NCBI GenBank assembly: GCA_019873645.1
Contig: JAIOAX010000040.1
Coordinates: 1 to 41,296 of the forward strand
Length of the DNA stretch: 41,296 nt
Direction of reading: 5' to 3'
Source: Chloroflexota bacterium
GTDB lineage: Bacteria; Chloroflexota; Anaerolineae; B4-G1; SLSP01
Shown here in pieces: positions 25,311-34,054 of this stretch. Within the stretch, counting starts at the first letter, position 1. Every line of letters starts with the position of its first letter. A model generated the notes under the pieces. It had not been told where the DNA came from. It saw only the letters and a program-made list of their open reading frames with translations, and searched no databases. A program made the translations under genes and the position numbers.

Positions 25311-28300
25311 TTATGTGTCCTCATTGCAGGTGAAGGTAATCGTCACACATGTTCCGTTATCGCGCTCGACATGCAATGTGCCGACAATTTGCTGCGTCAA
25401 CATCCTGATCAATCGCAATCCCAGACGCGGTGAGGTTTCCACGGCAACTTCCGCCGGCAACCCCATACCGTTATCGGCAACTTCCAGGTGGAGGCAGTCC
25501 CCTTCAGGGTACAAGGCCACGCGAATGGTCGGCAGGCGGTCATCGGGCGAGCGCCACTCCGGCGGGAAAGCGTGTTTTAAGGCGTTGGCTACCAATTCGT
25601 TGACGATGAGACCACAGGGGATGGCGAGATCCAGAGGTAACTGCAAATCGGCAATATCCTGTTCAATTACCACCCCTCTGTTGAATGTGTCGTAAGTTTG
25701 CCGTAGATAACGGAGCAGAGCCAGGAAGTAGAAGTAAGCGTTGACCATGACATTGCCCGGAGACTGATAAAGCTGTTCATGGATCAAGGCAATGGCGCGG
25801 ATACGGGTTTGGGTATCGCGGAGCATTTGCTGCATCGCGCCATCCTCGGCCACGTTGAACTGCAATTCCAGCAGCCCCAGGATGATCTGCAGGTTGTTTT
25901 TGATGCGATGATGAATCTCACTGAGCATGAGATTCTTCTCGCTCAACGCTTCCTGGAGCTGGGTCTGGTAGTTCTTGAGCGTGGTGATGTCGCGGCTTAC
26001 CCCTACCAGCCCGACGATGTCACCTTGCGGCCCACGCAACGGCGAAAGGGTGGTCTGAAAATGCGCGCCATCGGTTGACCATTCGTAGGTCAGATTCTTG
26101 CCGGTGTTCAAAACCTCCAGATTGGCCGCTGCGTGGCTCTGGGCCGCTTCGGGGCCTAAAACCTCGTGGGCCGTGCGTCCCAGGAAATGCGCCGGTGATA
26201 GCCCCATACGTTCCAGCCAGCGCCCGTAGACTGCTGTATGCCGCTGCTCGCAGTCCAGGGAAAAGACGACATCGTCTATAGAATCCATCAGCGAACGCAA
26301 CCAGGCTTCGTTTGCCTGCAAGGCGCGTTCGGCCTGGCGATGGGCGGTGATATCCTCGCCCAGGGAAGCCACGGCGATCACATTGCCCTCGGCGTCGCGA
26401 ATGACGGTGTTGTTCCAGGCAATCAGGGCGCGCCGCGCGCCTCCGGCCACCAGGATTTCATTTTCGTAGTGCGGCGCGAAATCACCATGCACAAAACGCT
26501 GCAAGAAACCGGCCTCCATCTCGGCGCGAATTTCGGGAGGGATGAAGTTCTCAAACCAGTTGTGGCCCAGGACCTCATCTGCAGCAGCGCTGAGGAGTTG
26601 CAGCCCAAAATCGTTGCAGAAGGTCACATTGCCTTTCAGGTCCAGCATGACCGCGAATAAGCGCACGTTTTCCAGCATCTCGCGGAATTTGCGTTCGCTG
26701 GCTTCCAGCGCGGCCTGCGAACGTTGCCGTTCGGCCAGTTCCGCTTGTACCCGGGCATAAAGCTGGGCGTTTTCCAGGGCAACGGCGGCGGCGCGGGCCA
26801 GCGGCAACAGCCGCTCCACGTCGGCCATGTTAAATGTTCCGGGTTGGTCACTATCGAGGCGCAACACCCCCAGGACACGTTCTCCTACGCGCAAGGGCAG
26901 CGAAAGGTGTGCGCGAATCCAGGCCGTCTCCGGCAATGAACGCCAGCGGGGGTCGGTGGTGACATCGGCCAAAAGATACGGTTGCCCATCGGCAACGACC
27001 TGCGCGTTGATGGGGAATTCGGCAAGGGGTTGGAGCATAGCCGTAAGGTCCTGGCCTTGCGCCGCATAGCCGCGTTTCCCGGCAATCTGCAAAGCGTCGC
27101 CGACTAACAAGGCGATGTTGGAAGCGGTAGAAGGCACCAATCGCTGGGCCTGATGCAGGATTTCCATCAGCACATCGGAAACATCAAGCGCCGCAGTCAG
27201 CGCCAGGGTGACGTCGCGCAGGGTTTCGGCGCGCAGGCGTTGCTCGCGTTCGGCCTCCAGCAAAGCAGCGCGTTCGAGCTCTTGATGGCGGCGGGCGGTG
27301 ACATCTTTAACCAGAGTCGCAAATTGCCGGGGCCGCGGGCTGTAGGCCCAAACTTCGTAATAGTGCTCCAGCTCCGGTACGTAGTCTTCCAGATAGGCCG
27401 GTTCACCGGTCAACGCCACTTTGCCGTAGTCGGCGATCCAGTGACGGTCAAGGTTGGGCAGGACCTCAAGGACGGTTTTCCCCAGGCATTGTTCGCGGGT
27501 GAGGCCGGTGAGCTGTTCAAAGGCCGGGTTGATTTCCAGGAAACGATAATCACACGGCGCGCCCCGCTCATCAGTGAGGATTTCGTGCAGGGCAAATCCC
27601 TCGCTCATCTGCTCAAACAGCAGACGGTATCTCTGTTCACTTTCACGCAGCGCTTCCTCAGCCCGTTTGCGTTCGGTGATATCCACGGCGAAGGCAAAGT
27701 TGTAACCCTGGCCTTTGTATTCCAGATAGTTGACGGTAACTTCCACAGGGTAGACGCGCCCGTCGCGCGCGCGATGGTGAGTCTCTAAAGTGAAGGTCTG
27801 GCGTTCTTGAATTTCCTGCCAGTGCACGCGCCAGCGTTCCTCCGTAAAATCCGGGTCTATATCCATCACCCGCATCGTGAGCAGCTCGGCGCGCGTATAG
27901 CCGAGCGCGGCGCAGGCTTGATCGTTGACGTAAATAAAACGCCCATCGGCGTCAATCCGGAACACCTCGGTGGCGGCGCGATCGATGGCAAACTGCATCA
28001 TCAGCAGTTGCTCCTGCGCCCGAACCTGGGCGGTGATGTCTTCCACGCTGGCGATGATGCCGTTGAACGCACCTTGCTCATCGAGCAGCGGGGCGGCGTT
28101 AATTTGCAGCAATATGCGCCGCCCGTCAGGCCACTCAATGGCATGGCGCACGTCGGCGACCGGTTGCAGAGTGCGCCGGACTTGCACAAACGGTAATTGC
28201 TCTTCCAGGAATGGGCGACCGTCGTAATCGGTGATGCGCCATTCCGGGGCGTCGTGAGCACGTTGATGGATCTCTTCGCGTCGCAAACCCAAAACCCGTT

Positions 28301-29423
28301 CAGCCTGGGCATTGGCGAACACGATGTGTCCGTCTTTACTGACCATCATGATGCCCACCGGGCTGGTCTCCATAATGCGGCTGACCAGGTCGCGCTCGGC
28401 GCGCAACGCCTCAAGCGCCTGTTTACGCTCGGTGATGTCGCGTCCGATACCTACCAGGCCTATGATCTGTCCCATAGCGTCGCGGAGTGGCAATTTGGAA
28501 GTGAGTTGCCACATGTGTTTACCGCGAGCATTGGTCAGGAATTCTTCGCGGTTGAGGACGGGGACGCCGTCACGCAACACCTGCGCATCATCGGCCATAA
28601 ACTGCGCCGCGATTTCAGAGGGGAACACCTCGGCATCAGTTTTGCCGAGCACTTCTTCCTCCGGCAGCCCGATGTTGTCCAGGTCGGCGCGGTTGGCGAG
28701 CGTCTTGCGACCCTGAGCGTCTTTGGCATAAATAGCATCGGGCAGATTGTCAATCAGGGTGCGCAGGAGCTGCCGTTCCTGCGCCAGCGCTTCGAGCGCC
28801 TTCATTTTCTGGGCGTCAGCTTCCAGACGCTCGGCAATCGCTCTCTCACGTCTCAGGCAGCTGGTCAGCAGCTCGCCAAGCAAAGCCGTAGCCAGCGGGT
28901 AGATCGCCAGCACCGCCAATGTGATTCTGCGGAGCGTGTCGAAGGCCATTGGTTTGGGCAGGGTGAACATCAGCGCCAGCATGATGAGGTGAACCGTCAA
29001 ACCAAACCCATAAAGCTCAGGGAGGGACATCTCATCCAGCGTACCCCGACGCACCCGCCGCCAGATCAGCCCCAGGCTGCCCGTTGCCAGGATCACGGAG
29101 ACGCCGGTGAGCGTCCCGACCCCGCCTTGATAGAGTCGAAAAATCAGCGTAACAAGCATAGCGATCCCGGTGGGAAGCGGACCGAAGAACAAGCCGGAGA
29201 TGCCCAGCAGCACCGAGCGCGTATCGAAGTATAACCCCGGCAGCAACTCCCAATGGGTTTGCATCACCACAATGCCGATACCCCCCAGGATGAGACCGAC
29301 CACGATCTGCTGCGCGATCCAGACCCTGTGACTGCTGTGCCAGCGCGATGTGAGCAGGTCGAAAACCAGCCCTAATGACAGCAACAGAGCTGCATTTTGT
29401 ACCAGGCCAGGGAAAATGTCCAT
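25311..29423 (-). CDS. LytS-like membrane histidine kinase with six PAS and one GAF
   Basis: 1370 residues. The first ~195 residues form a 5TMR-LYT membrane domain, recognised by VLLGISGLFFGPLPTGIAM and IFRLYQGG. Four PAS modules follow (about 220-345, 350-480, 485-605, 610-735), then a GAF (about 755-920), then two more PAS (about 925-1050 and 1050-1155). The kinase core is HisKA_2 type with EIHHRIKNNLQ (H1171/H1172), followed by an ATPase with NELVANALKHAF and DNGMGLP. Such kinases often detect small ligands or envelope state, but the ligand is unknown. It ends 3 nt from the next kinase, so the two are co-translated or co-transcribed. Confidence 0.93.
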   Translation of the reverse strand: MDIFPGLVQNAALLLSLGLVFDLLTSRWHSSHRVWIAQQIVVGLILGGIGIVVMQTHWELLPGLYFDTRSVLLGISGLFFGPLPTGIAMLVTLIFRLYQGGVGTLTGVSVILATGSLGLIWRRVRRGTLDEMSLPELYGFGLTVHLIMLALMFTLPKPMAFDTLRRITLAVLAIYPLATALLGELLTSCLRRERAIAERLEADAQKMKALEALAQERQLLRTLIDNLPDAIYAKDAQGRKTLANRADLDNIGLPEEEVLGKTDAEVFPSEIAAQFMADDAQVLRDGVPVLNREEFLTNARGKHMWQLTSKLPLRDAMGQIIGLVGIGRDITERKQALEALRAERDLVSRIMETSPVGIMMVSKDGHIVFANAQAERVLGLRREEIHQRAHDAPEWRITDYDGRPFLEEQLPFVQVRRTLQPVADVRHAIEWPDGRRILLQINAAPLLDEQGAFNGIIASVEDITAQVRAQEQLLMMQFAIDRAATEVFRIDADGRFIYVNDQACAALGYTRAELLTMRVMDIDPDFTEERWRVHWQEIQERQTFTLETHHRARDGRVYPVEVTVNYLEYKGQGYNFAFAVDITERKRAEEALRESEQRYRLLFEQMSEGFALHEILTDERGAPCDYRFLEINPAFEQLTGLTREQCLGKTVLEVLPNLDRHWIADYGKVALTGEPAYLEDYVPELEHYYEVWAYSPRPRQFATLVKDVTARRHQELERAALLEAEREQRLRAETLRDVTLALTAALDVSDVLMEILHQAQRLVPSTASNIALLVGDALQIAGKRGYAAQGQDLTAMLQPLAEFPINAQVVADGQPYLLADVTTDPRWRSLPETAWIRAHLSLPLRVGERVLGVLRLDSDQPGTFNMADVERLLPLARAAAVALENAQLYARVQAELAERQRSQAALEASERKFREMLENVRLFAVMLDLKGNVTFCNDFGLQLLSAAADEVLGHNWFENFIPPEIRAEMEAGFLQRFVHGDFAPHYENEILVAGGARRALIAWNNTVIRDAEGNVIAVASLGEDITAHRQAERALQANEAWLRSLMDSIDDVVFSLDCEQRHTAVYGRWLERMGLSPAHFLGRTAHEVLGPEAAQSHAAANLEVLNTGKNLTYEWSTDGAHFQTTLSPLRGPQGDIVGLVGVSRDITTLKNYQTQLQEALSEKNLMLSEIHHRIKNNLQIILGLLELQFNVAEDGAMQQMLRDTQTRIRAIALIHEQLYQSPGNVMVNAYFYFLALLRYLRQTYDTFNRGVVIEQDIADLQLPLDLAIPCGLIVNELVANALKHAFPPEWRSPDDRLPTIRVALYPEGDCLHLEVADNGMGLPAEVAVETSPRLGLRLIRMLTQQIVGTLHVERDNGTCVTITFTCNEDT

Positions 29424-29448
29424 AGCTTTACCTCTGTCCGATCACGCA

Positions 29449-31650
29449 CTATTCACCAATATAATCCGACAGCGGTTGTTTGGGGAAACACAGGCGCGCC
29501 GTAGCCCCCGGCGTGTTGCTGAGTGTCAGGGTCCCCTCCAACTGCTGTTCGGTAAACACGCGCACCAGATGCAACCCCACATCGCTACGCTGACCGTCTA
29601 AAACATCGTCCGGGTACCCCGGCCCGTTGTCGCTGATTTCGACGACCACATTGGCCGGCGGTTCTTCGGCGATGACAATCGCAATACGCAAGGCATCTTG
29701 TTGCAACACGGCGTATTTGAGCGCGTTGGTCAACAATTCGTTGAGAATGAGCGCCAGGTAGCTGGCCTGTTGCGGAGTAAGCATGGTCTGGGCACAGTGC
29801 GTTTCGATGCTCACCTGGATAGCCGGCCAGGAGCCGGTGATGGCCGTAGTGAGCATCTGGACTAACATGGCGATGGGCAACGGCCCCCATTGAGTCAGTG
29901 TTGCCAGCAGCTTATGAATTTCGGCGAAACTTTGCACGCGCCGGCGCATGGCCGTCCCAAAACGTTCGTAGGCCGCGCGGTCTTCCGGCAGGGCGTGGTG
30001 AAGTTCGAGTTCAAACATGGATTGGATGATGTTCAGGGTATTGCTGACGCGGTGGTTAATTTCACGCAGCAATTGCGATTTAAGCATAGCCTCCCGTTGC
30101 GCCTGCGCGTACAAACTGGCATTCTCGATCGCCAGGGCGGCCGTCGCAGCTAACGATTCCAGCAAGCGCTGGTCGGCGGGAGTAAAACGATGCGGACGGA
30201 CATCCACAGCTTCAAGCACCCCCAAGACACCCTGCTTGCCCATCAGAGGCACACCGAGAAATGCGCGGATGGATACCTGGGTGCGGGTCGTGACCTCTTG
30301 ATAATGGCGTGGGTCGTTCCACACATCGGCCACGAGTTGGCTCTGGGCAGTTGCGGCGATGTATCCGGCAATGCCTCGACCGGCGGGCACACGCCAACCG
30401 CGCAGATTCTCATCCTGCGGACCGATAGACTGCCGACAGATCAAGTCACCGCTTTCCGGGTCGCGCAACCATATTGAGGTCGCCGCGATATTCAACAAGC
30501 GGCGCGTTTCGCGCAAGATGTTCAGCAGGACCTCATCCAGGTCCAGAGAAGAGTTAAGCGCATGGCCGGCCTGATTTAGCAACGTCAACTCTTCAATGCT
30601 GCGGTGTAACGCAGTAATATCCACAATCATCGCGAATGAACCGGCAAAATGCCCTTCGCTATCTTGCAATGCCGTCGCCGAAACTTCGGTGTAACACAGA
30701 CTGCCGTCTTTGCGCAGAAAACGCCGTTTGTACCGGTCATGAAAGCCCAGGCGTCGCTGTTCCATACGCAGGGCATGGTCGGCTAAATCGTCGGGGTGCA
30801 TAAACTCGGTGACCGAGCGCTCCAGCATCTCCGCTTCGGTGTAGCCTAACATGGCGGTCATAACGGGATTGACCAGGATGGTGCGGTATTCCGCATCCAT
30901 CTGCCATATCCCCACATTGGCCGTCTCTACGATGCGGCGATAGCGGGCTTCGCTGGCAGCCAGTTGCGCTTGTAAACGGCTTTGCCGGACGAGATTGTGC
31001 AGCCATTTTTCAAAGAGCGCGGTGTCAGCGCACTGGCTGCGATCGGATCCGTAATAGTAGATATTGGACAATAAGTGCTGCTCCACCAACAGCACAGGAT
31101 GTGTTATTAGGATATTTTGTAATAATGCAGGTTCAAAGTCATTTATATCGTATTGACACAAGGCGATGCAAGGAGATTGAGAGAGAATGGTATTGAGTTG
31201 AGATTCGTAATCCTCCAATAGCTCTGCGCCGGTGACAGCATGCAATGACCAGCGCATATCGCCGGTGATGCGCAAAGCCGTATAGCCCTCGTCCAACGCT
31301 TCAGCGATGGCATTTTGCAGGTTGGAGAGTATCACTTGCGGTGCAAAGGTGCCGTCAGCGCGCAGATAGGTTTCTTCGGCCGTCGTGACGCGCCATGCAC
31401 CGCGCCGGATGGCTGTATCTGGCTCCACCCCTTCTGTGGATAAGCCGGCTTTTAGCTCGGTGATGTGCGCCTCTAGGGAAGCAGCTTGAAAGATACTCCA
31501 CACTTTGTGATTTTGGGATAGCCCATCGCGGATAAATGTGATCAGGCCGCGCCGATAGGTTTCGGCGTCGCTGTAAAACCAGCCGATGTGTTGGCCTGGG
31601 TGTAGAGCGGTTACGGCATAGGAGAGATCGGGATTTTGGGTTTTCATCAT
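29449..31650 (-). CDS. MEDS-PAS-GAF histidine kinase
   Basis: 733 residues, cytoplasmic. The first ~205 residues match the MEDS sensory domain (HIGWFYSDAETYRRGLITFIRDGL near the start, later ITGDMRWSL and CQYDIN), known from DcmR and methanogen sensors. A PAS domain (about 232-350), a GAF (about 365-510) and a HisKA_2-type core with EINHRVSNTLN (H533) follow, then an ATPase with NELLTNALKYAVLQ and DNGPGYPDDV. Two adjacent ATGs (31650, 31647) are possible starts. A minus-strand -10 TATAAT is at 31680-31685. It heads a run of three kinase genes ending in the winged-helix regulator. Confidence 0.92.
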   Translation of the reverse strand: MMKTQNPDLSYAVTALHPGQHIGWFYSDAETYRRGLITFIRDGLSQNHKVWSIFQAASLEAHITELKAGLSTEGVEPDTAIRRGAWRVTTAEETYLRADGTFAPQVILSNLQNAIAEALDEGYTALRITGDMRWSLHAVTGAELLEDYESQLNTILSQSPCIALCQYDINDFEPALLQNILITHPVLLVEQHLLSNIYYYGSDRSQCADTALFEKWLHNLVRQSRLQAQLAASEARYRRIVETANVGIWQMDAEYRTILVNPVMTAMLGYTEAEMLERSVTEFMHPDDLADHALRMEQRRLGFHDRYKRRFLRKDGSLCYTEVSATALQDSEGHFAGSFAMIVDITALHRSIEELTLLNQAGHALNSSLDLDEVLLNILRETRRLLNIAATSIWLRDPESGDLICRQSIGPQDENLRGWRVPAGRGIAGYIAATAQSQLVADVWNDPRHYQEVTTRTQVSIRAFLGVPLMGKQGVLGVLEAVDVRPHRFTPADQRLLESLAATAALAIENASLYAQAQREAMLKSQLLREINHRVSNTLNIIQSMFELELHHALPEDRAAYERFGTAMRRRVQSFAEIHKLLATLTQWGPLPIAMLVQMLTTAITGSWPAIQVSIETHCAQTMLTPQQASYLALILNELLTNALKYAVLQQDALRIAIVIAEEPPANVVVEISDNGPGYPDDVLDGQRSDVGLHLVRVFTEQQLEGTLTLSNTPGATARLCFPKQPLSDYIGE

Positions 31651-31679
31651 CGTTAGCTGGTATAGCCCCTTTTTACTTA

Positions 31680-31685
31680 ATTATA
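31680..31685 (-). promoter_or_regulatory. Putative -10 element for the MEDS kinase operon
   Basis: TATAAT on the minus strand, about 30 nt upstream of the ATG. The -35 region 17 bp away (GTGCAA) is weak. The 112-nt spacer (31651-31762) shows no heptad array, unlike the other larger same-strand spacers of this island. Confidence 0.4.
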
Positions 31686-31762
31686 TCTGGATTCGGCAGG
31701 ATTGCACCGCCGGGTGTGTTACGTTTGTGTTGCGTTTATGTAGTCTCAACTTGAATGACGAG

Positions 31763-32869
31763 CTATGCGCGCAGTGCCTGTACGCGATAGATGGGCATCT
31801 CGCCTTTACCCTTGACCGACACTAATCCCAGCGATTCGGCAATGCACTGGTCTTTGACCCAAGACCAGGCATCTTCGCTGAGGTTCACGGCTTCCACGGC
31901 GCCGTGGCTCTGCACCCGTTCGGCAGTGTTGACCGTGTTGCCCCAAATATCGAACAGATACTGGCGATGGCCGACGACGCCGGCCATTACCGGCCCGATG
32001 TGCACGCCCACGCGTACCTGCCAGCCGGCCGGTAAGCGGCGCGCGGCGGGAATCATTTCCAGCCCACAACGGACGCAATTGAGCACCGGGTTGTTCAAGG
32101 GCCGCAGTAGCCCGGCCGTGGCCATAAAGGCATCTCCAAGCGTTTTGATTTTCTGTAATCCGTAACGCAAAGCCAGATTTTCGTAAGTTTCGACCAGCGT
32201 TTGCAGATTGGCAAGGATGTCCTCAGGGGTATGCGTTTCACAGTAGGGAGTAAAGTTGGCGATGTCGGCGAACAGGACGGCCACATTGGAGAATTGTCGG
32301 GGCTTGACCGTGCCGGTATTTTTCAGCTCGGCGACGATCTCCGGCGGCAAGATGACATGGAGCAATTCGTCGAAGCGGCGGCGCTCGGCTTCAATGCGCC
32401 GTAAATATTCGATCTCTTGATCGCGCAGGCGTTTTTTCTCCAGACATGCACCGACCCGCGCATTGAGCAGGACGGCGTTGACCGGTTTGGGGAGATAATC
32501 TTCGGCGCCGAGTTCAATACAGCGGGCAATCCGCTCAATATCATCGAACGCCGAAACCATCACGACGGGGATATGCTGTAAGACAGGTTCAGCCTTGAGC
32601 ATGCGCAGGACCTCATCACCGTTCAATTCCGGCATTTCCATATCCAGGATGATGAGGTCCGGGCGGACCTGCCGCGCCATGGCCAAACCCTGGCGGCCAT
32701 CCAAAGCCCAGATGACATTGTGTCCGTTTTGATCCAGGAGTGCTTCGAGGAGGAGCGCCTGAGTGGGGCTATCTTCTACAACCAGGATGGTCTGCTCAGA
32801 TGTTCCAGACGCGGGCAGCCGGGATACCGACTCTTCAGGCAGGTTATACTCCAGGGTCGGATCATCCAT
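31763..32869 (-). CDS. Receiver-class III adenylate cyclase
   Basis: 368 residues. A receiver (about 26-140, acceptor D76 in IILDMEMPELNG, LPKP lysine) is joined by a helical linker (about 145-170) to a class III nucleotide cyclase domain (about 190-365). The metal-binding aspartates D202 (LFADIANFT) and D246 (KTLGDAFMA) are both present. The purine-specifying positions are K242 and D307, the adenine-type pair, and N314/R318 occupy the transition-state positions. It should make cAMP when its receiver is phosphorylated, linking the che-type cluster to a second messenger. It starts 4 nt after the preceding receiver gene with little Shine-Dalgarno, so it is probably translationally coupled. Confidence 0.93.
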   Translation of the reverse strand: MDDPTLEYNLPEESVSRLPASGTSEQTILVVEDSPTQALLLEALLDQNGHNVIWALDGRQGLAMARQVRPDLIILDMEMPELNGDEVLRMLKAEPVLQHIPVVMVSAFDDIERIARCIELGAEDYLPKPVNAVLLNARVGACLEKKRLRDQEIEYLRRIEAERRRFDELLHVILPPEIVAELKNTGTVKPRQFSNVAVLFADIANFTPYCETHTPEDILANLQTLVETYENLALRYGLQKIKTLGDAFMATAGLLRPLNNPVLNCVRCGLEMIPAARRLPAGWQVRVGVHIGPVMAGVVGHRQYLFDIWGNTVNTAERVQSHGAVEAVNLSEDAWSWVKDQCIAESLGLVSVKGKGEMPIYRVQALRA

Positions 32870-32873
32870 CGGT

Positions 32874-33293
32874 TCAGACCCATGTCCACTCGTCGTCGAA
32901 CTGGGGCAGCACCGCCGGCCCGGTAATGAGGCCCATCTGACTCAGTGTGCCTACCAGGACCGAATTGGCAAAAGCATCTTTGGGGATGTATTCCAGGGCG
33001 CCGAGTTGCAACCCCTGGACTACGGCGGTGTGCTCATCGTGCTGCGTGAGCATAATCACCGGCAGCTCGGCCGTTTCCGGCCAGTTCTTCAATTGCTGGC
33101 ACACCTGGAATCCATCCATATCGGGCAACTGAATGTCCAGCACAACGGCTTCCGGCAGCAAGTTGCGCGCCAGGGTCAGGCCATCCGCGCCGGTATACGC
33201 CACGGTCACGTGCAAGCCGTTGGCTTCCAGCAGGGCCTGCAGCGATAGCGCCTGGGTGGGGCTATCCTCGATGACCAGGATGGACTTGTTCAT
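32874..33293 (-). CDS. Stand-alone receiver protein
   Basis: 139 residues from the ATG at 33293 (GGAGG 5 nt upstream). The ATG overlaps the upstream stop as ATGA. The longer frame extending to 33380 overlaps the previous gene and is not preferred. The receiver has IEDSPTQAL, acceptor D53 (VLDIQLPDMDG) and YIPKDAF, where the usual K-P is K-D. The short C-terminal tail is acidic and aromatic (QFDDEWTWV). Its opening resembles the receivers at 31763-32869 and 35146-35553 (EDS-x-x-QAL-x-LQ), suggesting local duplication. Likely a PilH/CheY-type relay protein. Confidence 0.9.
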   Translation of the reverse strand: MNKSILVIEDSPTQALSLQALLEANGLHVTVAYTGADGLTLARNLLPEAVVLDIQLPDMDGFQVCQQLKNWPETAELPVIMLTQHDEHTAVVQGLQLGALEYIPKDAFANSVLVGTLSQMGLITGPAVLPQFDDEWTWV

Positions 33294-34048
33294 TTCGCCT
33301 CCACATTTCCCAATTTCTCCAGCGTCACCTGTACGTTGCCGGCCGGCAACGGGTCTATGGCGCACCGGTCCACCATCCACCCGATGTCATGGAGCGCGTT
33401 CGTAGGGATGTGCATCTGTTTGCCGTCGGTCGTGGCGCAGACGACACGCACGCCGAATTTTTCAGGCTCTTCAATCCGCTCGATGCTGATCTGCCCCACA
33501 TGCAACATGCCCAGACTCATGGCGTCGGCTATGGAGGAGGTCGCCAATGCAATGCGCGCCTGGCTGGTAATGTCCAGCCCAATCGTGCGGGCCAGTTCAC
33601 GGGTCTTCTGCCGCGCATTGATGACATCACGGTAATCGCGGATGATGACGGTGGTCTTGAGCTGACTGCTCTCATCCAGATTGCGCCGCACCAGATCCAC
33701 AAAATCCCGGATGTTGAACGGTTTAAGCAGGTAAGCAGCTTCTAAAGGTTCAAGCTGTTTCTCCAGCTCCGGCGTCCCGTAAGCCGTGATGAGAATGGTG
33801 CGCGCCAGGATCTTCTGACGGTAAATATAGCGCAACACATCCACGCCGTTCACGCCGGGCATCTTAAAATCGGTGATAATGACTTCGAAGCGTTCGCCCC
33901 GCGCCAGATATTGTAATGCCTCTTCCCCAGAAGTGCAAACCCATACGTCGCACAGGTCGCCGAGGGCATGCTTCAGGGCGTCGCCTAGCGTGCGCGCCAG
34001 ATGCGATTCATCGTCTATAAGCAGAACTCGCTTCTTTTTTGTACTCAT
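33290..34048 (-). CDS. Receiver fused to a degenerate RsbT-like domain
   Basis: 252 residues. The receiver (about 6-122) has LIDDES, acceptor D60 (ITDFKMPGVNG) and LLKPF (K109). Residues 131-247 resemble RsbT-type GHKL serine kinases: VINARQKTRELARTIGLDI and TSQARIALATSS align with the RsbT start. The ATP-binding residues are missing, however. The SELARN-like N box is SSIADAMS and the D-x-GPG-type box is TTDGKQM. The C-terminal part therefore looks like a non-catalytic anti-sigma or partner-binding fold under phosphorylation control. GAGGTGAG precedes the ATG. It overlaps the next receiver gene by 4 nt. Confidence 0.82.
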   Translation of the reverse strand: MSTKKKRVLLIDDESHLARTLGDALKHALGDLCDVWVCTSGEEALQYLARGERFEVIITDFKMPGVNGVDVLRYIYRQKILARTILITAYGTPELEKQLEPLEAAYLLKPFNIRDFVDLVRRNLDESSQLKTTVIIRDYRDVINARQKTRELARTIGLDITSQARIALATSSIADAMSLGMLHVGQISIERIEEPEKFGVRVVCATTDGKQMHIPTNALHDIGWMVDRCAIDPLPAGNVQVTLEKLGNVEAK

Positions 34049-34054
34049 GGTATC

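Noticed and set aside
28197..29234. 345-codon plus-strand frame antisense to the LytS-like kinase
   Set aside because: The minus-strand kinase domains are clear along the whole length; the antisense frame has no domain or ribosome site.
32874..33380. 168-codon version of the receiver gene with a 29-residue N-terminal extension
   Set aside because: The extension overlaps the upstream gene and lacks receiver homology; the ATG at 33293 has GGAGG and an ATGA overlap.
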